Positions 54,279 to 63,180 of a DNA stretch of 64,000 nucleotides are shown one piece after another (within the stretch, counting starts at the first letter, position 1; the number at the start of each line of letters is the position of its first letter). The notes under the pieces were generated by a model. It saw nothing but the letters and a program-made list of their open reading frames with translations, was not told the DNA's origin and ran no database searches. Source of the DNA: Psychrosphaera sp. F3M07. Its GTDB lineage: Bacteria; Pseudomonadota; Gammaproteobacteria; Enterobacterales; Alteromonadaceae. The stretch lies in the NCBI RefSeq assembly GCF_018860345.1, contig NZ_JAHKPJ010000020.1, positions 44,550 to 108,549 of the forward strand, read 5' to 3'. Both the position numbers and the translations under genes were made by a program.

Positions 54279-55154
54279 TTGAGTTGGATATTTTTCACCG
54301 TATTAGCTGCCTTTATGCAAACATGGCGCAATGCATTACAAAGTAAATTCAGTAAGGATGTCACGACTTCTGGCGTGACCTTAGCCCGTTTTATTTTTGC
54401 TACCCCGATAGCTGCAACTTATCTCGCAGTTTTGTATTGGGTGAACCCACAGGTTATTCCAACCTTTAACCAACCCTTTGTGCTGTATATAGTTATTGCC
54501 TCAATAATGCAGATATTTGCAACCTCCTTAATGGTGATTTTATTTAAACAAAAAAACTTTGCAGTTGGATCTGGTTTAGCCAAAAGTGAAGCTTTGGTAG
54601 CGGGCGTATTGGGCATGTTATTTTTTGGCAGCCAATTATCCGCGTTAGGTTGGTTGGGAATAGTTATTGGAACATCTGCGGTATTTGTTTTAAGCGGTTT
54701 TACAAATAAAGGCTCATTAAATATTAAAACTGTATTCATTGGATTAGCCTCTGGAACTTGTTTTGCACTGACTTCATTATTTGTACGTGAGGCCAGTTTA
54801 CAACTTGAAGTGCCTTTTCCATTTAGTGCCGCTTGGGTGTTGTTATGGGTATTATGTTTACAAACTATTTTATTAGTTAGTTATATTGCTTACCGTGAGC
54901 CAGAAACGGTAGTTCAGCTTAAACAACACAAAAAAATGACTTTAGCTATTAGCTTCACTAGTTGCATTGGATCTATAGGTTGGTTCAGTGCAATGGCGTT
55001 ACAGTATGTTGCTTATGTAAAAACCGTAGGACAAATAGAAGTATTATTTACTATTCTGTTATCTGTCTTCTGGTTAAAACAGCCAGTTAAACAAAACGAA
55101 TTAATTGGTTTAGCATTAATTTCAGTGGCTGCTGTAATGGTAATGTGGAGTTAG
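54279..55154 (+). CDS. DMT superfamily (EamA) transporter
   Basis: A 291-residue integral membrane protein with about ten helices in two EamA-type halves. QSKFSKDVTTSGVTLARFIF and the C-terminal KTVGQIEVLFTILLSVFWLK, QPVKQNELIGLALISVAAVM carry family features. Substrate unknown: metabolites or amino acids. The start is a TTG at 54279, supported by the family N-terminus but not by a clear ribosome site. It converges with the hybrid kinase gene, eight bases away. Confidence 0.85.
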   Translation: MSWIFFTVLAAFMQTWRNALQSKFSKDVTTSGVTLARFIFATPIAATYLAVLYWVNPQVIPTFNQPFVLYIVIASIMQIFATSLMVILFKQKNFAVGSGLAKSEALVAGVLGMLFFGSQLSALGWLGIVIGTSAVFVLSGFTNKGSLNIKTVFIGLASGTCFALTSLFVREASLQLEVPFPFSAAWVLLWVLCLQTILLVSYIAYREPETVVQLKQHKKMTLAISFTSCIGSIGWFSAMALQYVAYVKTVGQIEVLFTILLSVFWLKQPVKQNELIGLALISVAAVMVMWS

Positions 55155-55162
55155 TTTAATGA

Positions 55163-57430
55163 TTAATCTGATAAATATTGGGCTAACACTTTTAATAAGT
55201 ATGCTTGATCAATAGGTTTACCCACATGATCGTTAAAACCCTCTTGTTTGTATTTCAGTATATCGTCTGACATTACATTTGCTGTTAATGCAACGATAGG
55301 TAAGTCTTTATGTGTTTTTCTAAGCTCAGTACAAGCTGCTAGCCCATCCATAACCGGCATTTGAATATCCATTAATACTAAATCAAAATCTTGCTTTTGA
55401 ACCGCATCCAAAGCTAACTGTCCATTATCAACGACCGTCACTTGCACACCTATTGATTCCAACATTTTCACTGCGACTATTTGATTAATTTTATTATCTT
55501 CTGCCAGTAACACTTTTTTAGTTTTTAACAGCTTGATGTGCGGTAATTCTTTATGAACCATGTCCTCAAACTTGGCCTGCTTCAGTGGCAGAAACATGTT
55601 TATTGTCGTGCCTTGCTTAACTTTACTTACAACCGACATTTTCCCTCCCATCAGTTCAACTAAAGAACGTGTTATCGAAAACCCAAGACCGGTTCCACCA
55701 TTTTTTCTGGTTGTTGAACTATCCGCTTGTTCAAATCGACCAAACAATCTAGACATCATATCTGCATCCATACCTATACCAGTATCGATAACATCAATAT
55801 GTAAACCTTGTTTATCTTCAATATTTACAACAACGGTCCCTTCTTCCGTAAATTTAATCGCATTGGATACCATATTAATTAGTATTTGTTTTACGCGAAC
55901 AGGATCACCTCTCCAATATTGATGAGTACCGCTAGTAACATTAATTAAAAAAGTGACATCTTTATTTTCAACCAGAGGTTGCACATCTTGTTGTAAAGAG
56001 CTTAAAACCTTATATAAATCAAACGGCACATCTGACACATTTAACTTGCCGGCCTCTATCTTTGAGAAGTCCAAAATATCATTAATAATGACCAGTAAGT
56101 TCTTGGTTGAAAAAGAAGCGCTTTCTATGAGTTCATGGGCAAGTTTATCTAACGGCATTTGTTCTAATAATTGTAATGAACCAAAGATTCCATTCATTGG
56201 TGTTCTGATTTCATGACTCATGTTTGCCAAAAATGTACTTTTAGCTTCGTTGGCCTGATTAACCTGTAACATTGCCGATTTTAACGCTTCGTTTTTCTGT
56301 TTAATATTCTCAACATGTTGCTCTAGTAATTTATTTGAATCTTTTAACGCTGAGGTTCTTTCTTTTACTCTTTCATTTAATTTTCGATTTAAGTAATAAA
56401 AAAACATCAATAAAACAAATAAGGTAATGATGACCACACCTATAATAATGCCCCATTTACCTAAAAATACTTGGGTGTCGGTTCGGTATTCATCAAGCGT
56501 TAATCCGGTTAATTCACTGCCAATGGGGGCCATGTCTAATGATTTATACGTTTCGCTTATGCGTTCAAAACGTATATTGTTAATCGTGCCTATTGGTATT
56601 AAATGAGCGTTAATTAACTTTTTAGTTTGCATTGCCTCTTGTAATAATGTGTCTCTAAGCAGGCTAGGGTTATACTGTTGGATAATTAAATCAACAATTT
56701 CTACCGGATGGTCCATCGCATATAACCACCCTTTTAATGATGCTTGGGTGAATGCATCTACGCTAGCTAGGTCATTTTTTATTACCTCTTCAGAGGTGAA
56801 TATTAAATCTCCATAAAAGTCGATCCCGTAATTAACCGGATCAAATATCACTACTTCTTCCCCCATAGCCCTATATAAGTTGGGCTGATTGGTTAAATAC
56901 GCCGACATAACATCTGTATAATCCTTCATTAACGCCATATTATCGAAGTTATGTTTGATGAATTGGTAGTCTTTGTTATTAATTCCAACAATAGAAAACA
57001 TAGCCAGTAAAGACGCGTCATCAACGCCCCTTTGAAACATAATTCTTTTGCCTATTAAATCCGAAACATTCCTTATACCGCTACTTGCTTTGGCCATAAA
57101 CACTAACGGACTGTGTTGAAATACCGTTGACGTAATCACTAATGGTTTATTATGTAATCGCTGTAAAACAAGGCTAGAGTCAGAAATACCAAATGTCGCT
57201 CGGCCTGCCAATACGTCTTCTAATGGCGAAGACTTAATATCCCGCTCTCTAATCTCAACCTGAAGGCCAGCATCCTTATAAAATCCTTTATATTTAGCGG
57301 CATAATATCCGGCAAATTGAAATTGATGTTTCCATTTCAATTGTAAGACTACATTTTTTTCATTCGCGGCTTCACTGCTCAACGTCAGCAATAAAACAGT
57401 AATAAATGTGAAGTGCTTAATAATAGACAT
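55163..57430 (-). CDS. hybrid sensor histidine kinase with NMT1/THI5-type sensor
   Basis: A 755-residue membrane sensor kinase. Signal peptide about 1-22, then an NMT1/THI5-like periplasmic binding domain (about 25-315; VVLQLKWKHQFQFAGYYAAK, YKGFYKDAGLQVEIRERDIK). A membrane helix (about 323-345), a coiled coil, a HisKA domain with the phosphorylated histidine in FLANMSHEIRTPMNG, and an HATPase domain (DTGIGMDADM, GGTGLGFSI) follow. A receiver domain closes it (about 635-755; VLMDIQMPVMDG). The sensor fold binds pyrimidine or thiamine precursors or sulfonates in relatives. No response regulator gene is adjacent, so a phosphorelay partner lies elsewhere. Confidence 0.92.
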   Translation of the reverse strand: MSIIKHFTFITVLLLTLSSEAANEKNVVLQLKWKHQFQFAGYYAAKYKGFYKDAGLQVEIRERDIKSSPLEDVLAGRATFGISDSSLVLQRLHNKPLVITSTVFQHSPLVFMAKASSGIRNVSDLIGKRIMFQRGVDDASLLAMFSIVGINNKDYQFIKHNFDNMALMKDYTDVMSAYLTNQPNLYRAMGEEVVIFDPVNYGIDFYGDLIFTSEEVIKNDLASVDAFTQASLKGWLYAMDHPVEIVDLIIQQYNPSLLRDTLLQEAMQTKKLINAHLIPIGTINNIRFERISETYKSLDMAPIGSELTGLTLDEYRTDTQVFLGKWGIIIGVVIITLFVLLMFFYYLNRKLNERVKERTSALKDSNKLLEQHVENIKQKNEALKSAMLQVNQANEAKSTFLANMSHEIRTPMNGIFGSLQLLEQMPLDKLAHELIESASFSTKNLLVIINDILDFSKIEAGKLNVSDVPFDLYKVLSSLQQDVQPLVENKDVTFLINVTSGTHQYWRGDPVRVKQILINMVSNAIKFTEEGTVVVNIEDKQGLHIDVIDTGIGMDADMMSRLFGRFEQADSSTTRKNGGTGLGFSITRSLVELMGGKMSVVSKVKQGTTINMFLPLKQAKFEDMVHKELPHIKLLKTKKVLLAEDNKINQIVAVKMLESIGVQVTVVDNGQLALDAVQKQDFDLVLMDIQMPVMDGLAACTELRKTHKDLPIVALTANVMSDDILKYKQEGFNDHVGKPIDQAYLLKVLAQYLSD

Positions 57431-57630
57431 GTTTAGCTTCTATTTAGTCCCAGAAAGTAAGATTGATGAATAAAATACAAACTAAATCATAGCGTGTTAG
57501 GTATTTAAACAATTGATATAAATCATATAATATTATGGTTTATAGTTTGGGTTTTGTACAACGGCTTAAAAATATTAGATGTCATTTGGATTAGAAGACC
57601 TAATATTTATACCCGTTTCAACACAAAAAA

Positions 57631-57656
57631 AGCGGATTTAAAAATCCGCTTTTTTA
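57631..57656. terminator. bidirectional terminator downstream of trhO
   Basis: AGCGGATT (57631-57638) and AATCCGCT (57643-57650) form an 8-bp stem with a 4-base loop; six T follow and an A-run precedes. It terminates trhO on the minus strand and could also act on plus-strand transcription. Confidence 0.85.
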
Positions 57657-57679
57657 TATTAATCAATCAGAAAACCAAC

Positions 57680-58666
57680 TTATTTTTGTTTTGCTCTGGC
57701 TTGTTCTTTTAGTTGTTTTTTTTCTTGTTGACGACGTAATAATGCCTCTGTTGCGTCAGAGCCAATATGTTCCTCACCCCGTTGTTTTGCTAATTCAATT
57801 TGTTTCTGACGTTCTGCAAAACGGGCGCGCTGCTCGTCGGTGACTTTGTCTACACAATGTGGACAAGAGATGCCCATTACATAATGTTCAGATTGCATTT
57901 CTTCTTGTGTAATTGGCATACGACAAGCGTGACATTGATCGTACTTACCTTTTTCTAGGCTATGATCAACCGCGACTCGATTATCAAATACAAAGCAGTC
58001 TCCTTCCCACATAGTTTCTTCTTGTGGTACTTCTTCTAAGTATTTTAAAATGCCACCTTCAAGGTGATATACCTCTTCAAAACCTTGCTCTTTCATGTAT
58101 GCTGTGGATTTTTCACAACGTATTCCGCCAGTACAAAACATCGCGACTTTTTTGTTTTTTGCCGGATCTAAGTTTTTAGCTACGTATTCTGGAAATTCTC
58201 TAAAAGTTTCTGTTTTTGGATTTACAGCCCCTTTAAACGTACCTATTTGGATTTCGTAATCGTTACGAGTATCCACCAAAACCACATCTGGATCTGAGAT
58301 AAGGTCGTTCCAGTCTTTTGGCTTTACGTAAGTACCAACTACCTGCAAAGGATCAATACCTTCAACACCCATAGTCACAATTTCTTTTTTCAGTTTCACT
58401 TTAGTACGGTAAAACGGCATGCTGTCATCAAAACTTTCTTTATGAGAAATACCAGCCAAACGCGGGTCTTGTTGTAACCAAGCGAGTACGGCATCAATCC
58501 CTTCACGAGAGCCTGCAACAGTACCGTTAATGCCTTCTTCGGCTAATAACAGCGTACCTTTAACTTGATTGTCTTCCATTGTTTTTTGTAATGGTTGACG
58601 TAATTCTTGATAATTTTCTAAGCGCACAAACTTATACATTGCGCACACTACTACTTGTGATGACAT
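57680..58666 (-). CDS. trhO: tRNA uridine(34) hydroxylase TrhO (rhodanese)
   Basis: Oxygen-dependent tRNA U34 hydroxylase, making 5-hydroxyuridine (formerly YceA). A 328-residue protein: N-terminal acylphosphatase-like region (about 1-95), rhodanese domain (about 120-220) with the catalytic cysteine in [16 protein letters not shown], and a cysteine-rich C-terminal zinc-like part ([16 protein letters not shown]). The ATG at 58666 is chosen because AGGAAG precedes it; the longer frame begins at 58729. Ends before a strong terminator. Confidence 0.95.
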   Translation of the reverse strand: MSSQVVVCAMYKFVRLENYQELRQPLQKTMEDNQVKGTLLLAEEGINGTVAGSREGIDAVLAWLQQDPRLAGISHKESFDDSMPFYRTKVKLKKEIVTMGVEGIDPLQVVGTYVKPKDWNDLISDPDVVLVDTRNDYEIQIGTFKGAVNPKTETFREFPEYVAKNLDPAKNKKVAMFCTGGIRCEKSTAYMKEQGFEEVYHLEGGILKYLEEVPQEETMWEGDCFVFDNRVAVDHSLEKGKYDQCHACRMPITQEEMQSEHYVMGISCPHCVDKVTDEQRARFAERQKQIELAKQRGEEHIGSDATEALLRRQQEKKQLKEQARAKQK

Positions 58667-59033
58667 ATTGTCTTCCTCTTTGCCCCCTGAGTCGTAAACC
58701 CAGAGCATTGTGGATATTGGGAGCGGCATTATACGGTTTTTGTTCGATAAATAAACTGCAAGCTAACAAAGGATTAGGAAATGATTGATCTCGCTCAATA
58801 TATTATTTCCTCCTGTTAATTATTAATCATCCGATTAGTCTTTAATTAATCGTTTTTATAGGTAGACTGATGGGTTATTCAATAATAGCGACCTTACCTC
58901 AATCACTCCTTCCTTAACTGATTGAATATCACGGTTTATATAAAAATTGTAAACGGTATCTGATTTTGTCTGCGGAATTATTCCTGCCATCAAATATCGT
59001 TAACACAAATTACTTAACGTTAGGCACATCATA
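58667..59033. other. divergent intergenic region
   Basis: A 367-bp AT-rich spacer between trhO and the CotH-type lipoprotein gene, carrying both promoters. I saw no convincing small gene, RNA or clear promoter box. Confidence 0.5.
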
Positions 59034-61361
59034 ATGATAATGGAATACACAAAAACTCTTACCGCCTTTGCACTTTGTTTGGTTTTAATGGGTTGTGAAA
59101 GTGACGACAAAATAGTAGAACAAGAAATCAATTTAGCACCCACCATTGACGGTTCACCTGTAGAGCATGTCACGGTTGGGGAAAACTATCAGTTTGTCCC
59201 TACCTTTTCTGACCCAAATGAAGATCCCGTTACATTTTCGATAGAAAACAAGCCTAGCTGGGCAGACTTTGATAACACAACAGGAGTTTTATCAGGTGAC
59301 GCCAGCCAACTTGGTACAACTGATAATATTACTATCACTATCTCTGATGGCGAGTTGACTGCTAGCCTTTCTCCTTTTTCTTTAAGAGTTCATGAAATTG
59401 AAAACACAACTATTTCATTTCGTGTCACCGGCGCATCAGATCTTTATGATTTTGATGTTGTTTTGAATGAGGATGACGACAGCGAACAAACTTTAACTAT
59501 CAAAGGTAATGGTGATTATACATTTACAGAGCAAGTGGATTATAAACATCCTTATGAACTTGCAATTAAACGTGAGCCTGCTCGACAAGAATGTGAAGTA
59601 ATAGATGGTAGTGGGATAAGTAATGGCCCAGCTTCTATTATTAACATTCTTTGTGCCGATGACGAAAGTGCTGAATTGTTTGATATTAATGTTTTACATA
59701 AATATAGAATCACCATAACTATGGAAGAGTGGGATGCTTTTGTTTTAGATACTAAGCGAGCTCGTTATGACAATAGAGACTCTGGAGATGATTCGCGTAG
59801 TAATTTGTGGACCCATAGTGAAGTTTATAGAAAAGTAAACGTAGAGCGAGTGGATGCCACTACCAATGAAGTTCTCGACACGTTAGATAATGTCGGTTTT
59901 AAAATGCGAGGCAACAATAGCAGACAATGGCCAGAACATTGGATCCGTTATGACTCAGAAACTAAATCCGATGAAGGTCAGCCTAACCGTTTTCATTTCT
60001 CGCTTAAATTTTCTGAAAAGTTTGATGAAGACGAAAGTGTGTATGCTTGTATCGATGAAACTGGAAATCCCGCTGCGGTTTCTGGTAACCCATGCTGGAA
60101 ACGTGTTTCTTTAGACCACCCTGAAGTTCCTGAGAATGATGACCGAGCGCTTAAAGGCATAGAAAAGCTTAATTTTAAGTTTAATAAAGATGATCCAAGT
60201 TACGCGCGAGAACTGCTTAGCCACGATATTTTAACTCAAATTGGCGTACCTACTTCACGCATGGCTTATGCAGCTATCGAGCTTGTGATCACGGGTGAAC
60301 CCGATCAAAGCTTGTTTAACAAAGACCTACCGCAGACCTACAATATGGGGGTTTATATGGTAGAAGAACCTATTGATAAACCTTATTTAAAACGTTTCTT
60401 TGGTAAAAACGGTTATTTATTTAAAGTCGGTGGTGGTGATCTTAACGAAACCGTAGACGAAACATGCCTACCTTATGAAGATGATGACAAGCTCAACACA
60501 GGCTACATCAATGACGACTTCTGTCGTATTGGTGTTGAACAGTCGGATCCTGTCAGTAGAGAAGAGTGGTTAGGTTTTGATAATTATCTGAATCCTACTT
60601 TTGTTAATAGTGACATTAATAATGGTGGGGAAGTGTCACAATTTGCACCTTACCGACCAACTTATGACTTAAAAGAGAAGAAAAAGTCAATTGGCGAAGC
60701 ACGTGTTGATTTACAGGCGTTTATGTTATTTCTGCAAAGTAATCCTACGGCTGTAGAGCTTAATGAACAGTTTAATGTATTAGGTTTTATTAAAGCGCAA
60801 GCGGTGGATATTGTTACAGGGGCAGCGGATCATTATGCCCGTGTCGGTAACAATTATTATTTATATTTCAATCCACTCACTGAAAAGTGGAATTACCTTG
60901 TTTACGATTACGACTTCAGTTTCCGCGACCGTCACCCAGACTATTGGGGAGATTCAATAAAATTCCAAAACATAGCGGATACTAAAATATTTTCCAACGA
61001 TGACAATACCGGTTGGATTGAAAACACATCAGATTGGATGGATCCCATTCTTTGGACCATTGTTTTCTCAAACAATGAAAACAAAGCCACTTTATATAAA
61101 GAGGTTAAAAGTCTATTAGCTAACCAATTAAATTGGGAAGGCAAATTAAAAGATGAGTTAAGTAAACGCAATGACTTGATTAAAGACACCATTTTAGACG
61201 CGGACATCAGTATAAAAGGTGAATGCGACATCGATTATAATGAAACCTCGTTAGGCCTTAGTGAACATGAACCTTGTGATAAGGGTGATATTTCTATTAA
61301 GGATTATATTGAGTGGCGCCAACGTGTATTAGGTGCAGAATTAGAAGCCGCAGGTTATTAA
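59034..61361 (+). CDS. CotH-kinase-domain lipoprotein with Ig-like domain
   Basis: A 775-residue exported lipoprotein. The signal ends in a lipobox, LVLMGC (cysteine at about residue 21). An Ig/cadherin-like putative repeat (about 35-120; YQFVPTFSDPNEDPVTFSIE, PSWADFDNTTGVLSGD) precedes a CotH kinase-like domain (about 215-760). The latter has FKMRGNNSRQWPEHWIRYD, KLNFKFNKDDPSYARELLSH and NYLVYDYDFSFRDRHPDYWG. CotH proteins of spore formers are protein kinases; the role in gram-negative marine bacteria is unknown. Several cysteine pairs suggest disulfides. The ATG at 59034 or 59040 could be used. It is monocistronic, closed by a terminator at 61411. Confidence 0.85.
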   Translation: MIMEYTKTLTAFALCLVLMGCESDDKIVEQEINLAPTIDGSPVEHVTVGENYQFVPTFSDPNEDPVTFSIENKPSWADFDNTTGVLSGDASQLGTTDNITITISDGELTASLSPFSLRVHEIENTTISFRVTGASDLYDFDVVLNEDDDSEQTLTIKGNGDYTFTEQVDYKHPYELAIKREPARQECEVIDGSGISNGPASIINILCADDESAELFDINVLHKYRITITMEEWDAFVLDTKRARYDNRDSGDDSRSNLWTHSEVYRKVNVERVDATTNEVLDTLDNVGFKMRGNNSRQWPEHWIRYDSETKSDEGQPNRFHFSLKFSEKFDEDESVYACIDETGNPAAVSGNPCWKRVSLDHPEVPENDDRALKGIEKLNFKFNKDDPSYARELLSHDILTQIGVPTSRMAYAAIELVITGEPDQSLFNKDLPQTYNMGVYMVEEPIDKPYLKRFFGKNGYLFKVGGGDLNETVDETCLPYEDDDKLNTGYINDDFCRIGVEQSDPVSREEWLGFDNYLNPTFVNSDINNGGEVSQFAPYRPTYDLKEKKKSIGEARVDLQAFMLFLQSNPTAVELNEQFNVLGFIKAQAVDIVTGAADHYARVGNNYYLYFNPLTEKWNYLVYDYDFSFRDRHPDYWGDSIKFQNIADTKIFSNDDNTGWIENTSDWMDPILWTIVFSNNENKATLYKEVKSLLANQLNWEGKLKDELSKRNDLIKDTILDADISIKGECDIDYNETSLGLSEHEPCDKGDISIKDYIEWRQRVLGAELEAAGY

Positions 61362-61410
61362 TAACCAATCACCAATTAAATGGCAAAGTGCTTGTTAATT
61401 AACATTAAAA

Positions 61411-61445
61411 ATACCCAATAACCGCGAGGTTATTGGGTATTTTTA
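61411..61445. terminator. bidirectional terminator between cotH-like and ppx/gppA
   Basis: ATACCCAATAACC (61411-61423) and GGTTATTGGGTAT (61428-61440) form a perfect 13-bp stem with a 4-base GCGA loop. TTTTA follows on the plus strand, and an A-run lies on the other side, giving a T-run on the minus strand. It separates two convergent genes. Confidence 0.92.
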
Positions 61446-61483
61446 TTAGATTTGATAATCATCTAACTATAAAGCAAGCGCGG

Positions 61484-63010
61484 TTATAAAAACAATAGCT
61501 CTATCCCAACCTTAGCCAGTTTCTCTTTTTCTAAAGTTAAGTTTATATCAATAATTGGTCGTTGATTTAACCAGTTTTCTGGAAAGTTGAGTGTGATTTG
61601 GTTTTCTATCACTGTGACATCAAAATCAGGTAAAAAGCCCTGCTGACGTTTTATATTAAGCAAAACGCTCAAGCGTAATAAGATGATCAGATATAAGACT
61701 TCTTTAGCATTAAATTGGCTAAAAACAGGTATTTCATCCAGTCTAATTCGTTTTCGATGAAACCGAGCTAGGATGGCCAATAATTGTTGTTGTTCCGCAT
61801 TAAACCCTGGCATGTCTGAATGGGTTAATATGTAATGTGAGTGTTTTTGCACCCCAGATGAGCTGATATGCAAACCCACTTCGTGTAATAACGCGGACCA
61901 ACCGAGCAGTTGTTTCAGTCCTGCGCTCTTTATTTGCCATGGCTTTTTAACCTGTTTAAATAATCTAAAACAGGTATCTAACACTAAGTTAGCTTGGTTG
62001 ATATCAATGTCATAACGACTCGCTAAGCTCTGCACAGAACGTTCTTGCACATTAGTATGAGTTAATGAGTCTTCCATTTCATAGATTACACCTTCACGCA
62101 GGGCGGCAGAGGCAAAAGACATTTGCTCAATATTAAACTCTTTGAAGATAGCAATTAATATGGCTAACCCCGCCGGAACTAATAATTTTCTGTCTTCGTT
62201 TATATCACCAAAATCTAATGTGTTTACATCGGTCGCGGCAATCAAGGTCTCCATCAATTGTTCCAACTGAACTAAGGTGACTAACCCCTCAGTTGACCCT
62301 TTGTTCAAAATGGTCACTATGCTTTCAATGGTGCCAGACGTGCCAATGCACTTATCCCAACCTAAGTTAAGATACTTTTGTTCAATTAAGGTCAATTGCT
62401 GTTGAGCATATGCAATGGCCTTATCCATCATTTTACGTTTGATTTTGTCGTCTTTAAAAAATAACTGTTTGAAACTAACGCAACCAACATCAATGCTTCT
62501 TAATAAAAGGGGATCAAACTGCTCACCAATGGCGAATTCTGTAGAACCTCCCCCAATATCAATGACTAAAGTTTTACCTACTAATGTCTCAGTATGCGCC
62601 ACACCATTGTAAATCAGGCGCGCTTCTTCTTTGCCTGCGATTATCTCTATAGGATAGGGTAATATTTTTTTAGCGGCTTTAATAAAGTCCAAAGCATTTT
62701 TGGCTTTTCTAAGTGTATAAGTAGCGACAATTCTGACAGTTTCAGGTTCAAAACCTGCCAAACTATGTTGGATCACTTCCAAGGCTTCAAGCCCGCGGTG
62801 AATCGCATCTTGAGATAAATAGTTATCTTTGGATAAGCCGTCCGCTAAATGCACTTTGATTTTAGTTTTGTGTAAGATCTGTACTGAATTAGAAATTACT
62901 CGTGCAACCACTAAATGAAAACTATTAGACCCCATGTCTAATACTGCAATTTTAGTAGAATCTGTGCCTTCAATGCTGTCTAGTGTTTTGGTGATTAAGC
63001 TGGCTTGCAA
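61484..63010 (-). CDS. Ppx/GppA-family exopolyphosphatase
   Basis: Exopolyphosphatase/guanosine pentaphosphatase of about 508 residues. The ASKHA-fold N-terminal domains carry IAVLDMGSNSFHLVVARV, KEEARLIYNGVAHTE, LVIDIGGGSTEFAIG and CIGTSGTIESIV. The C-terminal HD-like domain (about 320-500) has WSALLHEVGLHISSSGVQKH and HYILTHSDMPGF. Which of Ppx or GppA it is cannot be told from sequence alone. The start is uncertain: the frame opens at 63049 with TTG, but another TTG at 63010 has AGAGG upstream and is chosen. No ppk is in the window. Confidence 0.88.
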   Translation of the reverse strand: MQASLITKTLDSIEGTDSTKIAVLDMGSNSFHLVVARVISNSVQILHKTKIKVHLADGLSKDNYLSQDAIHRGLEALEVIQHSLAGFEPETVRIVATYTLRKAKNALDFIKAAKKILPYPIEIIAGKEEARLIYNGVAHTETLVGKTLVIDIGGGSTEFAIGEQFDPLLLRSIDVGCVSFKQLFFKDDKIKRKMMDKAIAYAQQQLTLIEQKYLNLGWDKCIGTSGTIESIVTILNKGSTEGLVTLVQLEQLMETLIAATDVNTLDFGDINEDRKLLVPAGLAILIAIFKEFNIEQMSFASAALREGVIYEMEDSLTHTNVQERSVQSLASRYDIDINQANLVLDTCFRLFKQVKKPWQIKSAGLKQLLGWSALLHEVGLHISSSGVQKHSHYILTHSDMPGFNAEQQQLLAILARFHRKRIRLDEIPVFSQFNAKEVLYLIILLRLSVLLNIKRQQGFLPDFDVTVIENQITLNFPENWLNQRPIIDINLTLEKEKLAKVGIELLFL

Positions 63011-63180
63011 ATGTCTATGAACCTCTAAAAATATTAACCATATTGCCAATGATGTTGGCGGGTCTGTATTGGATCAACTGTTAAAACCAGCCGATCTTGC
63101 CACTTTGAATAACTTTATCATTGTATGCGATTGTCTGCCGCAACTTCTAGATTACTAAACCGTATTTTTGCATTTACCTG

